Shown here: piece by piece, positions 9,033-21,574 of the stretch
Position numbering within the stretch: position 1 is the stretch's first letter
Layout: each line of letters starts with the position of its first letter
Source of the DNA: Pleurotus djamor
Lineage: Eukaryota > Basidiomycota > Agaricomycetes > Agaricales > Pleurotaceae
NCBI GenBank assembly: GCA_029747585.1
Contig: JAPEVF010000702.1
Span: 1 to 23,421 of the forward strand
Reading direction: 5' to 3'
DNA: 23,421 nt
Translations under genes and position numbers: made by a program
Notes under the pieces: generated by a model
What the model was told of the DNA's origin: nothing
Databases searched by the model: none
The model's input: only the letters and a program-made list of their open reading frames with translations

Positions 9033-10258
9033 ATGTCAAACCCGAATCGACCTGCCCTGCCCGACAAGATAATATGGTTGGAGAGAGCCGTTCTCGTTGG
9101 AGATTGCGTTGCACAGATGCTTTACGGTTAGTTTGACGCATATATACCCGGTTCATCACGGCTAATTCAACCCTAGGAATCTTGTTCATCGTTTTTGCGA
9201 GCATCATCTACACCCTGGCAATTCGACCTGTCCGCAACCCCCAACCGCGCAAATGGTACCTCGTCGGGTATACCTGCTTATTGTTCATCCTGGCCTCCGT
9301 CTACAATTGCATGAATCTCCATTCGTTGCAATTGATGTTCGTTGACAACCGTATGAAGCCCGGAGGTCCTACTGCCTATGCTCTGTCCGAGTATGGCAAA
9401 CCAATAACGGTTATCCCTAATGCATGCGCAATTGTTGGAGACTGGCTGGCTGCTGGCTTTTTGGTGAGTTTTTACTTCACCGTACGTGGTCTTGTATCTC
9501 ATAGTTACCCGCGAAGTTGTATCGCTGCTGGGTGATCTTCCACATGAAGCTTTACCTGATGGTGCTACCAATTCTGATGTACCTCGGTGCTATCGGTTAG
9601 TTCGAATGTCTTTATATCTCCGTCAGTGACTCATCTCGGATTTAGCGATGGGATGCTTGGTCCTCTTCCAGTCTTCGCGTCCCGGAGCCCACCTGTGGAC
9701 CAAGACGACCGTCAATTTCGGCGTTCCTTACTTCTCCCTTTCCGTGGCCCTCAACGTCTTGCTCACGTTGATGATTTCTGTGAAACTCCTCATGTATCGC
9801 CATTCTCTACGCAAGACCCTCGGTGCTCAGGCAATGCACGTACCCTATGCATCCATCGCCGCTATGCTCATCGAGAGTTGCGCGTTATATGCTGTCATCT
9901 CTTTGTTGTTCATCGGTGGTTACGGCGCGAAAAGCTTCGTTTCCAACATGTTCCTCCCCAATATGGTAATAGCACAAGTAAGTGCACGGACAGACTTTCA
10001 GTCGGCAGATACTTATCATTTTCCACCCAGTTCCTCGCCCCAATGCTCATCATCCTCCGAGTCGCCCAACGCAGGGCTTGGAACTCCAAGACAGCTACCA
10101 TGCCTCTGACTGCCATCAACTTTGGTGGTCGTCCAACTCGTACCGACGACCCGGAGTCGCCCTCAGAGAAATTTGGCAAAGATGAAAAACTGCAATTCAG
10201 GCTCAAGGAATCGGGCACCTTTGGCGACTCCACCACAGAGTTCTCCCGATCGNCCTGA
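9033..10258 (+). CDS. Seven-transmembrane integral membrane protein, fungal family of unknown function, 339 aa
   Basis: Exons are 9033-9126, 9177-9463, 9517-9595, 9646-9977 and 10031-10258. All four introns are 50-53 nt. Seven hydrophobic segments can be counted: LVGDCVAQMLYGILFIVFAS, YLVGYTCLLFILASV, ACAIVGDWLAAGFLLYRCWV, LYLMVLPILMYLGAIA, YFSLSVALNVLLTLMISVKL, MLIESCALYAVISLLFIGGY and MFLPNMVIAQFLAPMLIIL. A charged cytosolic tail of about 55 residues follows. The layout fits the large basidiomycete 7-TM families, with the short D/G-W-LYRC-W block in TM3. Ligand and signalling role are unknown. An N at 10253 sits in the last codon before the TGA. Confidence 0.82.
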
Positions 10259-10418
10259 AACTTTCCGTTGACGGCACGCGCNTACGCTTAAATTATTGCA
10301 TTTCTTTGGGTTTTTAGTGTAGAATGGGCTATGCAAACATGGACGACATCGACGTCATGCTACTCTTTAGCAAAACAAAAAGCAGATACACCGGTTGAAT
10401 ACACCATCGACACTCNTT
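10259..10418. other. Short convergent intergenic region
   Basis: 160 bp between the stop codons of the 7-TM gene (+) and the UstYa-like gene (-). It contains two N bases (10282, 10416), a T-rich stretch and an A-rich stretch, consistent with two facing 3' ends. Confidence 0.4.
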
Positions 10419-11051
10419 TTATCCTCTATTAGCGAATGCCTCCTGATTTCTATCTGCTTCCGCGTATACCCTGGTCCAATCTTTGCACACGGCATCATAA
10501 TCGCGGCTCGCTCTTCCCTCTGCATCCTCGACCGACTCTATCCCCATGTTGAGGTGGCAGTACAACGTTTGGCGCAAGTAATTCATGCAGTGCCGTGTGC
10601 GAGAGGATATTGGTTCTGACGCATCAGTCAAGTATTGGGAGCGTATGATTTGAAGGCATTTCAATTGGTGGAGTAGCGTTATAGTGTATGGCTCGGGTGA
10701 CATTGAGGGTGATTCTGAGAGGTGGACGACGTGACCCCGACGAGGCAGGATGCGATCCCATTCATCGTTTGCGTCTTCCCCGAGACCGTATCTTGCCCCA
10801 GTCGCAACACGTAGAGCAACGCGATCGTCCCCGAAATCGACGGAGAAAGTATTCGGATGTTTATCTGGATTCAAATGGTACTTTAGGTGGAAACGGACAT
10901 CCTTTTGGTCAGGAATGTGCTCACCAACGACTGCCGCTGGTTTCGTTGAATTGCTCAGCAAGAGCATCACAATCGCCGTCAGCACGAGAAACGCCGATAG
11001 ACTACATGGGAACACCCATCGATGGTGCGATGAGGAGCACAAGGAAATCAT
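10419..11051 (-). CDS. UstYa-like (DUF3328) protein, 210 aa, single exon
   Basis: The start is MISLCSSSHHRWVFPCSLSA. One membrane segment covers about residues 15-33, giving a type II topology as in UstYa proteins, and an extracytosolic domain follows. Family blocks seen are DEWDRILPRRGHVVHL (95-110), LLHQLKCLQIIRSQY (126-140) and RTRHCMNYLRQTLYC (151-165). UstYa/CctO-type proteins perform oxidative cyclisation, hydroxylation or halogenation in fungal peptide pathways and are defined by two HxxHC motifs thought to bind metal. Here these read HQLKC and RTRHC, so each has lost one histidine. Length is close to the family's usual 200-250. The longer frame to 11186 crosses an N and adds nothing conserved, so the start at 11051 was chosen. 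It is divergent from the repeat peptide gene at 11616. Confidence 0.8.
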   Translation of the reverse strand: MISLCSSSHHRWVFPCSLSAFLVLTAIVMLLLSNSTKPAAVVGEHIPDQKDVRFHLKYHLNPDKHPNTFSVDFGDDRVALRVATGARYGLGEDANDEWDRILPRRGHVVHLSESPSMSPEPYTITLLHQLKCLQIIRSQYLTDASEPISSRTRHCMNYLRQTLYCHLNMGIESVEDAEGRASRDYDAVCKDWTRVYAEADRNQEAFANRG

Positions 11052-11615
11052 GTCGGTCAAGCAATGAACCCGGTGGAGGTGTACGTGTGAGGTCGGTGGT
11101 GGATAATAAACGATNCCATTCCTTCTGATCGACATGAAACACCAACTACTCGCGAGTGCTATATCATCCAGCTGAGAAGGATGCATGGTGCGTTTCCAAT
11201 GTTGTACGTCGATCAGGGTTTACAAAATCATAAGGACGCTCCGGATATGTGGAAGGTGGTCTGCGGTGTAGTCCGCCATTGTGATTGCACACGGGGACCT
11301 CCGACATCGCGTCAACTTAGGGTGCGATTTTGTGGAGGACCAACTACGCAGTTACGCAGACGACCTTGGTATGCCATCTTCGCAAACACATGGATTGGTG
11401 GCGCTTGTCCAGCCCCTCCTCAGGCGGTAGAATGTAACCCTCAAAACGTACGCGCTGGATTCTTGCACCATGCAGAGCTGGCTTGGGTTGAGGAGTTTCC
11501 TTCNCCCTAGTCAGCGCTCGAATGGGCGATGCAATGCAGTCTGATTCATACGTCCTCATATATAAAAATGGGCTCCTCCCATTCAACACCCCACTCCATC
11601 TGACTACCTTCGAAG
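11052..11615. other. Divergent promoter region between the UstYa-like gene and the repeat peptide gene
   Basis: 565 bp between two outward-facing starts, with N bases at 11115 and 11504. Open frames here have no recognisable similarity. The only clear element is the TATA box at 11559. A shared region like this fits co-regulation, but no palindromic regulator site was recognised. Confidence 0.45.
11559..11568 (+). promoter_or_regulatory. TATA box of the repeat peptide gene
   Basis: TATATAAAAA lies 57 bp upstream of the ATG at 11616. Strong TATA boxes are typical of highly or conditionally expressed fungal genes for small secreted proteins. Confidence 0.6.
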
Positions 11616-11936
11616 ATGCGTTCCTTCCTCTGCTTGTTCGCCCTCGTAGCCATCACCTCGGCACTCCCTCTTCTCAGTGAGTACACCTCCGTTGATCAGA
11701 CCCTTGCATATGTTAATTTCATGTTCTCAGAGGACGCGCCCGTCGAGATTTCGGCTGTGATGGACATTCGCGACGTTAATGGCAACACCGTCGACCTCAC
11801 TGCGCACATGGATATTCGCGAAGAAGCCGTCGACCTCATGCCTATCATGGATATTCGAGAAGAAGCGGCCGACCTCATGCCTATCATGGACATCCGCTCA
11901 GAAGTTGGAGAACTGAGCGTGAACATGGATATCTGA
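11616..11936 (+). CDS. Small secreted acidic repeat protein, 106 aa; candidate ribosomal peptide precursor
   Basis: It opens with MRSFLCLFALVAITSALP, a clear signal peptide with likely cleavage near residue 17. After a ~30-residue spacer it has five MDI motifs at residues 49, 65, 78, 91 and 104. The spacings are 16, 13, 13 and 13, and the unit is close to MDIREEAVDLMPI. The chain ends exactly on the fifth MDI. The matching DNA repeat is 39 bp. The protein is very acidic, has no lysine, and its only arginines are in the signal peptide and the four MDIR units, so there are no Kex2-type KR/RR sites. A 50-nt GTAAGT..CCTAG intron (11945-11994) follows eight bases after the stop, probably in the 3' UTR. 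Repeat precursors beside UstYa-type genes are the mark of dikaritin peptides. The repeat could instead be a structural or surface protein. Confidence 0.75.
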   Translation: MRSFLCLFALVAITSALPLLSEYTSVDQTLAYVNFMFSEDAPVEISAVMDIRDVNGNTVDLTAHMDIREEAVDLMPIMDIREEAADLMPIMDIRSEVGELSVNMDI

Positions 11937-11944
11937 TCTTAGGA

Positions 11945-11994
11945 GTAAGTTGTTGTCTCACGTCTCTCGTCATCATACATTCAACGACCCCTAG
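11945..11994 (+). other. Probable 3' UTR intron of the repeat peptide gene
   Basis: GTAAGT at 11945 and CCCTAG ending at 11994 delimit exactly 50 nt, a size typical of this window's introns. It lies eight bases after the TGA, close enough that splicing would not be expected to trigger nonsense-mediated decay. Confidence 0.5.
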
Positions 11995-12378
11995 AATCAC
12001 ACAAAGAAATGGACTTGATAGAGTTGGGAATTCAAGTGGTTATTAGGGCGATGACTGCACAGTTGATGCTTCATGAAACGACGATACTTTGCAGTAGATA
12101 CGAAATGCGGTTCGATGTCCGAAATGGCCGGGTATTCTTCTCCTCAACTGAAGCTCTTGAAACTCGTGATTTGCACAGTACAGTCATGGTCGCCGACTCC
12201 GAGGAAGGAAGAACAGAAATAGTATTTGTATGCTACATTCAGACATACACCTCGCCTTCTACAACAACATTTGTTATATCATATCACAAGTATCCAAGAT
12301 TTAGCGTTAATTTACGTTTGAACAAAAGAAAGGAATTCATGGAATGATGCGCAAGGCTTTAAACGCTCTTCACTGAAA
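11995..12378. other. Convergent 3' region, no supported gene
   Basis: Contains the likely 3' UTR of the repeat peptide gene and that of the HET-C gene. A 112-codon frame (12009-12347 +) starts MDLIELGIQVVIRAMTAQLM but shows no signal peptide, conserved motif or promoter, and is not called as a gene. Confidence 0.45.
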
Positions 12379-15300
12379 TCACCATCTGTTCCCTCCTCCA
12401 TCTCCGTACCTATACCCAGCGCCGTAATTGTAACCGCCGCTATTACCAGGGGGAGGAGCCCCAGGGAATGAAGGGGGACCTCCAGGACCTCCACTACCAC
12501 CGAACGGTTCAGCTCCTGGGAAGGAGGGTCCACCTTGAGCATATGGGTCACCAAATCCACCGGGAGGGGGGCCAGGGGGAGGAGGATAACCACCCGCAGG
12601 AGGTCCATAAGACGGAGCGTACCCTCCAGCATCAGGGAATCCTGGTGCGCTTGGGAAGCTCATGCCTCCTCCAGGAGGACCAGGAGGAGGAGGATAACCT
12701 TGGGGGGCCCTGTCATGGCTGGGCGTGCGGTGGTGTGCAGGAGCACCAGGGAACGAGGGCGGAGGAGATGCATACGAAGGATTGTATCCACCGTGGGGCC
12801 CTCCAGGGCTTGGGGGAGGGCGGTTTCCTGGAGTAGGAGGTGGGCCCGGAGGAGGTCCATAAGATGAAGTAGGCCCTCCGGGGAAGGAGCCAGGACCAGA
12901 AGGAGAGGCTGGTGTATCTGCGTAATAGGATGCAGCTTGACCCGTCATAGGGGGAGGTGGATGATTCGCACTGCCATGGCCACTTGGTCCATATCCCGCT
13001 CCAGGATAACCTGAGCCACCGCCAGGTGCTCCATCTCTCTTCTGCCCAGGTCCGCTACTGAATATGGACTGAGCTTGAGCAACACCAGGAATTTGGTGAA
13101 GATATCCGGCGACAGCTTGCTGAGCTTGGAGGCCTTGATTGTGAGCATATGTTCCTTCAGCTTCAGCAGCACCTCCTTCACCCGCAAGACGCGTGCTCTC
13201 ATGGTTGCGCACTGCATTCTTGTCAAGCCGACGAAGGATGCTATGCTGCTTTCCGCCGAGGCCGTTGACCCAATCTCGCATACATTGCAGCATTTCTCGC
13301 TGGATCTTGGATGAACTGTCATGGAAGTCGGGGTGGAACCTAGATGTTTTGGATGGCATAAGGGGCGATGGAAACCTGAATCGAAGTAACTCTTAGATAC
13401 TTACAGGCATTGTAAAACCTCCTCAGTGACCTGGCGAACGTTCATTGAGTTCTCGTCCCATGCTTTGACCACTAAGTTAACGGTGTGGGCCTAAAAAGCG
13501 TTCTAGTTGAGTGTCACTCGGTCAGAACTGGAAATTTGTTACTCACAACGATGACTTTGGCAATACGACCCGCAGGCTCGTTAAGAATAAGGTTCTGAAT
13601 AGGGTGGCTTAAGCTGAGTGAATTTCTTGATCGAAACAGAGAACCTACAAAGTGGTCCTTGCTCAAGAAAGAGTGCGTAGGGTCAGACTACAGGGGCACG
13701 TCAACTAGAATCATCATCTACCAGAGAAAGTACCTACGGCACGGGGGTCGTTAAATACCTAGGCGAGGGAGTTCCGGTCAAGACACGAACTGAAACCGGA
13801 GAAACCAAGACGCTCACTTCGTATTGATCATGGTTATCAATGACTTGGGCGGACGCAGCTCCCAAACCACTGGTTGCGGATTTCAATATGGGTTTCAAGA
13901 AGGGCTAAACGCGATTGAGTATGGGAGCAATGCAGCATCGTGAGACGGGGCTTACTTCGAGGGTGGTGAAGACGAAAACTACACAAAAATGGCATGCCAC
14001 ATGAGTGATGGAAGGAGGTAAAAAGGAAACGGCTGCCTACCCGAAATGGAATCCATCAACTTCTCAATCAACGGACCTAAGCCCGGAATCTTTTCGATCG
14101 TGGCTGAAATCTTCTTGACCAACGAATCCCTAAAAGACAATACTTGCCACAAGACCGAATGTAGTTCTTGAGGACTCATATCTTCAGGGCGCTTGCCACC
14201 TCCACCCGGAGCAGAGCTACTACGCATTCTTTCGATGCCTTCCATGTCACGGCTCATGTCACCGCCGACGCCTCCAGGTAGGGAGAACAGAAGGGTACGG
14301 AGGGTGTCGGCCGGGTTACAGGGACCTCCACCTGGACCTCTTGTGCTCTGGGACTGAGAACGAGCTTTGTCGAGTTGACGGTTGAGGTCAGAGACGGAAG
14401 CTTCACTCTGGGATAATAAAACGTCAGCTCTCAAGAATGTAACAGAGGAATAGGAGAGCTCGGTGTACCAAGTGATCGGTGGCTTCTCCCAGCAGAGAAT
14501 GGATGAAATCGCTCGAACCGAAGGTCCCCGTCACCAGGGGGGCAACAGATCGACCGTTAGGAGCTTGGATGCGAACATGGTCACCCACATGGGCAAATAC
14601 GTCTCTATGACCCATGTTGATAAGGGTAAGCTCGCAGAAATTTGAGTGAGCAGAGAAATCCTCCAAGGTGTGAAGCTGACAGTGATACGATTCAGAATGC
14701 GCCAGAGACCAATGATAATCAAAGAAGACTTACAGCAGTGCCGAGGAGACGGAATGCTTCATACTCATCATCCTTGTTACCTTGAGCACGGTACTGACGG
14801 CCAAGGTGGATACAGCGTTCAAGCGTACGACGGACGAGAGCTTTGGATGTGTCCCAGTTGCCGTTTTCTAGGAGGAGAGGATCGGTCAAGAAACGTAACA
14901 GTCATTAAAGATATAGATTACCATTAGCGATATAATTTTTCATCCCAGTGCGGGTATCAATCTCCAATTCTCGAGGCTAGATAGGGAAAGATGACTATGA
15001 TGACGGGCAACCGAAACGAGGCATTAATAACTCACGTCGACTGGGCCGCGAAGCTGAGGATGATATTTCCTAGCATCTTCGCCGTCGCCATACCCTTTGG
15101 GGTTGTCAATGTGCTCGGTCTGATGACACGATTTAATTCATGGGTCCGTGCTCAAGATTGATGGACTCACTGGGAGGTAACATCCAAGTCGTTCTGCTGT
15201 AACTTCAAACTCAGCTGTGGCATATCCATGGGCCTGGGATCTACATGTGAGAAGTAGATGCGCCAGCGTATNACATATATGCTCACCAAAAACCCGAGGG

Positions 15301-15939
15301 CCATGCATAAGTTAATGATAGTCTAAATCGACGATCAGGTATAACGTCAAGAGGGGGAAAGGTCAGACGGGCCTGTAGTTGCAACTGCTTTAGGCCTGCA
15401 ATATCGACTGCCTATACGGAATGATTTATTAGGCCTAGAGAAATGGTGCAATAAGGCTTGGCCCCACCTGGCTGTAATCACGAAGCCAATTTCTATGGCA
15501 GACGATGGTCTGAGATCTATGTACTGAGGAACAGCGTGAAGTAGTAAAGACTTACCCGAAATACACGCGTTTGACATCCAAACCATTGAACTTTGATCCC
15601 CCTTTGCCTATCAAACCGAGCGCAAAGCCTCCACTGGTCTTCTTGAGCAGATCGGCTAGGATATCTTCCTATAATTGAATATCAATGGCACGCGATGAGC
15701 TATCTCGGACACGATCTATGAAATCAATGAACTCACGATGTCACCATGACGAAAGGCCCTGCCTTCCATATACGCGAAACTGTGCCATTTGCGTCAATTT
15801 ATGGATAAGGCCCAGATATCGAGTTCAATACTTACGAGGGGATGTTCCCCGCGCCGAACGCATATACGCCATTGCCTGAGAGGCAAAAGGCTAATATGAA
15901 TACCACGACGAGGAGGAAAAGAGTGTTGCTCCTCGGCAT
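12379..15939 (-). CDS. het-C: HET-C (heterokaryon incompatibility protein Het-C family), 844 aa, 19 exons
   Basis: Minus-strand exons: 15939-15836, 15779-15737, 15668-15556, 15492-15468, 15411-15373, 15322-15287, 15233-15171, 15119-15036, 14976-14922, 14867-14734, 14675-14469, 14407-14041, 13978-13956, 13904-13818, 13758-13738, 13687-13649, 13594-13547, 13490-13405 and 13339-12379. They sum to 2,535 nt in frame. A signal peptide (residues 1-27, ending GNGVYA) is followed by the family's FGAGNIPSFAYMEGRAFRHG, FGNWLRDYSQAVDIAGLK, AHGYATAEFEVTAERLG, HTLEDFSAHSNFCELTLINM, GTFGSSDFIHSLLGEATDHL and IEKIPGLGPLIEKLMDSIS. The last ~240 residues are Gly/Pro-rich (PPPGPP, GGYPPPPGPP), as in known Het-C proteins. 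In ascomycetes, variable Het-C alleles help trigger vegetative incompatibility. Most basidiomycetes carry a homologue with unproven function. Every intron is GT..AG except 15372-15323, which needs a GC donor. Confidence 0.93.
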
Positions 15940-16771
15940 AAAAGCGTATGTCTATGGATGTTGTCCTTTCGTAGGAGGTGATGGTGGGGGTTGCAGTTCA
16001 AGAGGTTTGCCGCTCGTAAAATGTGAACGCGACTCTGAACTCGTCCGGATCGGATTTGTGAGACTTTGGCAGTGCTAGGCTATGTTGGTGAGGTCATATA
16101 CCCCTATTTTGGCCCTAGAAGCCTGTTGGGAGGTCCCCAGCCAAGTGCGCGGCGATGAACGACGAACGAGAGAAAATACAACTCTATACCAGATACAAGA
16201 GTGATCCTACAGAATTTTTCGGAGATGTCAAGCAAAGTTGAAGAGGCCAAGCAAGATGCAGATCTTGAGAAAGTGTCAGACGCATCGTCTAGCGAAATCG
16301 AAGTCTTTCGTTCCTGGCTTGGATTCAACAAGGGATGTGGCAGACTGACCGCTACGGCAAAATGCTTTACACCACCAGCGGCTTTTGTAGACATGAATAG
16401 AACCATTAGATACCTCACTGACAGACAGTAAATGCTGGCCTCCTTCATGCATTCCCTTTCCACTCGACTTTTTAGGTCAGGCTGGCGCGGCGACACCGAG
16501 ACTCAACCTTCGGTAATATCAGTATGTACCCCTGAAAACCCAAGATAGTTAAAGGCGAAGTGCACCGGGGTAGTCAGCAACGAGGGAGACGGTAGACGGA
16601 ATCACTCAAAAAAAGGATGGCAGAACGGTGGATGCGAGCGGTCGACCTAGACGAAGAGGTTGGTGTGCGAGGCACATTGGGCGCCGGAGGGAAAAGGAAG
16701 GATTGTAGAAGGTAGAAGGAAACATGAAACATGTATTCAGCAACCACGTCTCCTCCGTTCTATTCAGGAAT
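15940..16771. other. Intergenic region upstream of het-C, no supported gene
   Basis: Two overlapping open frames exist (16104-16496 - and 16201-16431 +), neither with a recognisable domain. The plus frame has a short acidic stretch starting MSSKVEEAKQDADLEK. Nothing else stands out. Confidence 0.45.
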
Positions 16772-17804
16772 TTACGTGTATGAGTCGTAATGTTCCTTAT
16801 CACACCCTGCAGCAGGATTCATGCGACGAAACGTGGCCTCGATCGTCAAGTTCAGCGCGTTGGACACTTCATACGGGTTTCGATCGTGCCTGATGGTGAG
16901 TCCACGAAGTATCTCGTCATATCCAGGTGCGTCAGAGCCGACCAGTTTGTAGGTTTCTGCAGTGCGACCGGCGAACCAAAAATCATAAGAAGTGAACGAG
17001 GAGAGTTTAGGCTTTGGTAGGCCTTGATTGTATGACAGGAGAATCCGAGGCCAGAGCCATGACGATTCGGATGATGGGGAGTTGGAGAGTGTCCTCGGGG
17101 CAGGAACAGCCTGATCCCGGGAGAGAACCCACCATAGAGCCGCAACCACCTCTCCACGCGGGCCAATGTCGATACCGGAGTAGCGAGAGTGGTACGATAG
17201 AGCAGGAGCAGGGGGAAATTTGTTCTGAGTCATCACATCCCTCGCTGCCTCTGCAAGCAAAGGTTCAGAGGGACTGACTGTCTCAAGGGCGCAGCAAACT
17301 GTGCAAGCGGTCACTGTGATCAAGTTCAGATCCTCCCAAAGAAAAATATTGAACAAGAGGATTGGTGAACAACACCTGTTCCGCTGAGAGTGGTTCAAGC
17401 GAGCTGTGACCTGGCTGTTCGGTGGGCGTCATCGCGAGATTTAGAATGTCTTCCCTTTTATGCAGACCAGACAATTTGGAACGTATCCACCATTGAACTA
17501 ACTTGTGGTTGTGGTTGAACTTTAGGAGGTAAGTGATCGGCGCCTACCATATAGTTCAACTTCCTCCACCAACTTTACTTACCTGATCAACGATCATAGA
17601 CTCGAGCTCCATTCCCTCTGTTCTCGTAAGTTGTGAAAGGCGAAAGTATATTCGTTCCAAGTATTCAACGAGTTTTTGAGCCCCCCCCTCTTTGCCCACG
17701 CACTCGGATACTAACGACGACTGAGGTCGGGGAGTCCAGGTCGATGAGTTCTGTTCTCCAAGCCCCGTTTGCACTTTCGACCCTAGACTCAACGTCCTCT
17801 GCGT
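16772..17804 (-). CDS. Shortened member of a large basidiomycete family of unknown function (5' end not resolved)
   Basis: Minus-strand exons 17804-17583, 17519-17376 and 17281-16772 join in frame. Introns are 63 nt (GTAAGT..AAAG) and 94 nt (GTGTTG..TGAG), giving about 291 residues with no internal stop. Recognisable pieces are LVEYLERIYFRLSQLTRTEG with MELESMIVDQ, EPLLAEAARDVM, then GPRGEVVAALWWVLSRDQAV and, near the end, FTSYDFWFAGRTAETYKLVG. Agaricomycete genomes hold many proteins with these blocks, usually 800-1,000 residues long with a long segment between RGE..LARDQAV and TYDFW. Here only ~30 residues separate them, so the gene looks internally deleted. The first exon was not found: an AG at 17805-17806 marks its likely acceptor. 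A C7 run at 17683-17689 could hide a frame error. No function is known. Confidence 0.45.
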
Positions 17805-18155
17805 CTAACAATCAAATAATGATGGGTACGAGACTACGAGTATTTGGAGGCGAACGGGTATGCTCGTATCAACAGCAAGACCATGCGCAATCCTGTGGAA
17901 GCGATGTCCAACGTCCCGTTTTGATGTGATGATGAACAGGGACAGCCATTGATAGGTTAGAGGGAGACGTTGGGAAATCAGCTCGGTCCATTGTCATGGC
18001 AAAGGGGTCGGGGTGAGATGGAAACGCGAGTTACTTGACCAGACATTGTCATCAGTTGAGCCAAATACGGAAGTGTTGCAGGTCAGTCATATAATTTTGC
18101 CCTACCTCTTGTTCTCTTATTATTGTTCTTTCCCCCGTCCCCCATCTCGCCATCG

Positions 18156-19723
<1,568 letters not shown>

Positions 19724-20283
19724 AGAAGTAGAAGGGGCTTCCTTCATCCTTAATTGTATATGTGAGTCTTTTCCTTTCTTGCCTTGTCGTTTGTTTCTCC
19801 CTCCCACGTCGCCGATGATTTTCCCTTCAACAATAATCCTTTCCTTTGTAATAATCTAAGGTCGCTAACGGGTCCTTCGTCTTGACAGTTATCCGTGTAT
19901 CCGATTCAGCACATGGTACCTTTCGCATAAACTGTCAACTTCACCGCGTCATTCCGTTCTGCTTTAATGGGTTCTTCTCTTGAGGGTACATATCCCCTCC
20001 TCCAATGACTTTCGCGGATCCCAGACTACTTCGTCTTCTTGTTATCCATGTCTCTTTCAAACCGTGCCTAGCTGTTTGCCATGTACAGCGTACATTTGCT
20101 CTTCTTCCACTTTGGTCTCAAATATCGGGTCTCTTCGTTGTAATCTCGTGCTCTCTGCAATATACATACTCTAAGGCGACGTCTCAAGCTTGGAAAGCAC
20201 TGCATCACAAATCTATGGTGTACTGACACTCTATATGACGCACAAAGTATATTCTAAAGTGGAGGAGTGTGACGAAGACATCC
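19724..20283. other. Convergent 3' region between the MAP kinase and old yellow enzyme genes
   Basis: T/C-rich on the plus strand, with a probable MAPK 3' UTR intron from GTGAGT at about 19765 to GACAG near 19888. Small open frames at 19980-20226 have no recognisable content. Confidence 0.45.

Positions 20284-21574
<1,291 letters not shown>

Noticed and set aside
12009..12347. 112-codon open frame downstream of the repeat peptide gene
   Set aside because: No signal peptide, motif or promoter; it lies between two converging 3' ends and is best read as UTR.
12468..12867. Long plus-strand open frames opposite the HET-C C-terminal region
   Set aside because: They are antisense shadows of the Gly/Pro-rich HET-C tail, whose base composition suppresses stops on both strands.
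16104..16496. 130-codon minus frame upstream of het-C
   Set aside because: No recognisable domain; it overlaps an equally plausible opposite frame, suggesting chance.
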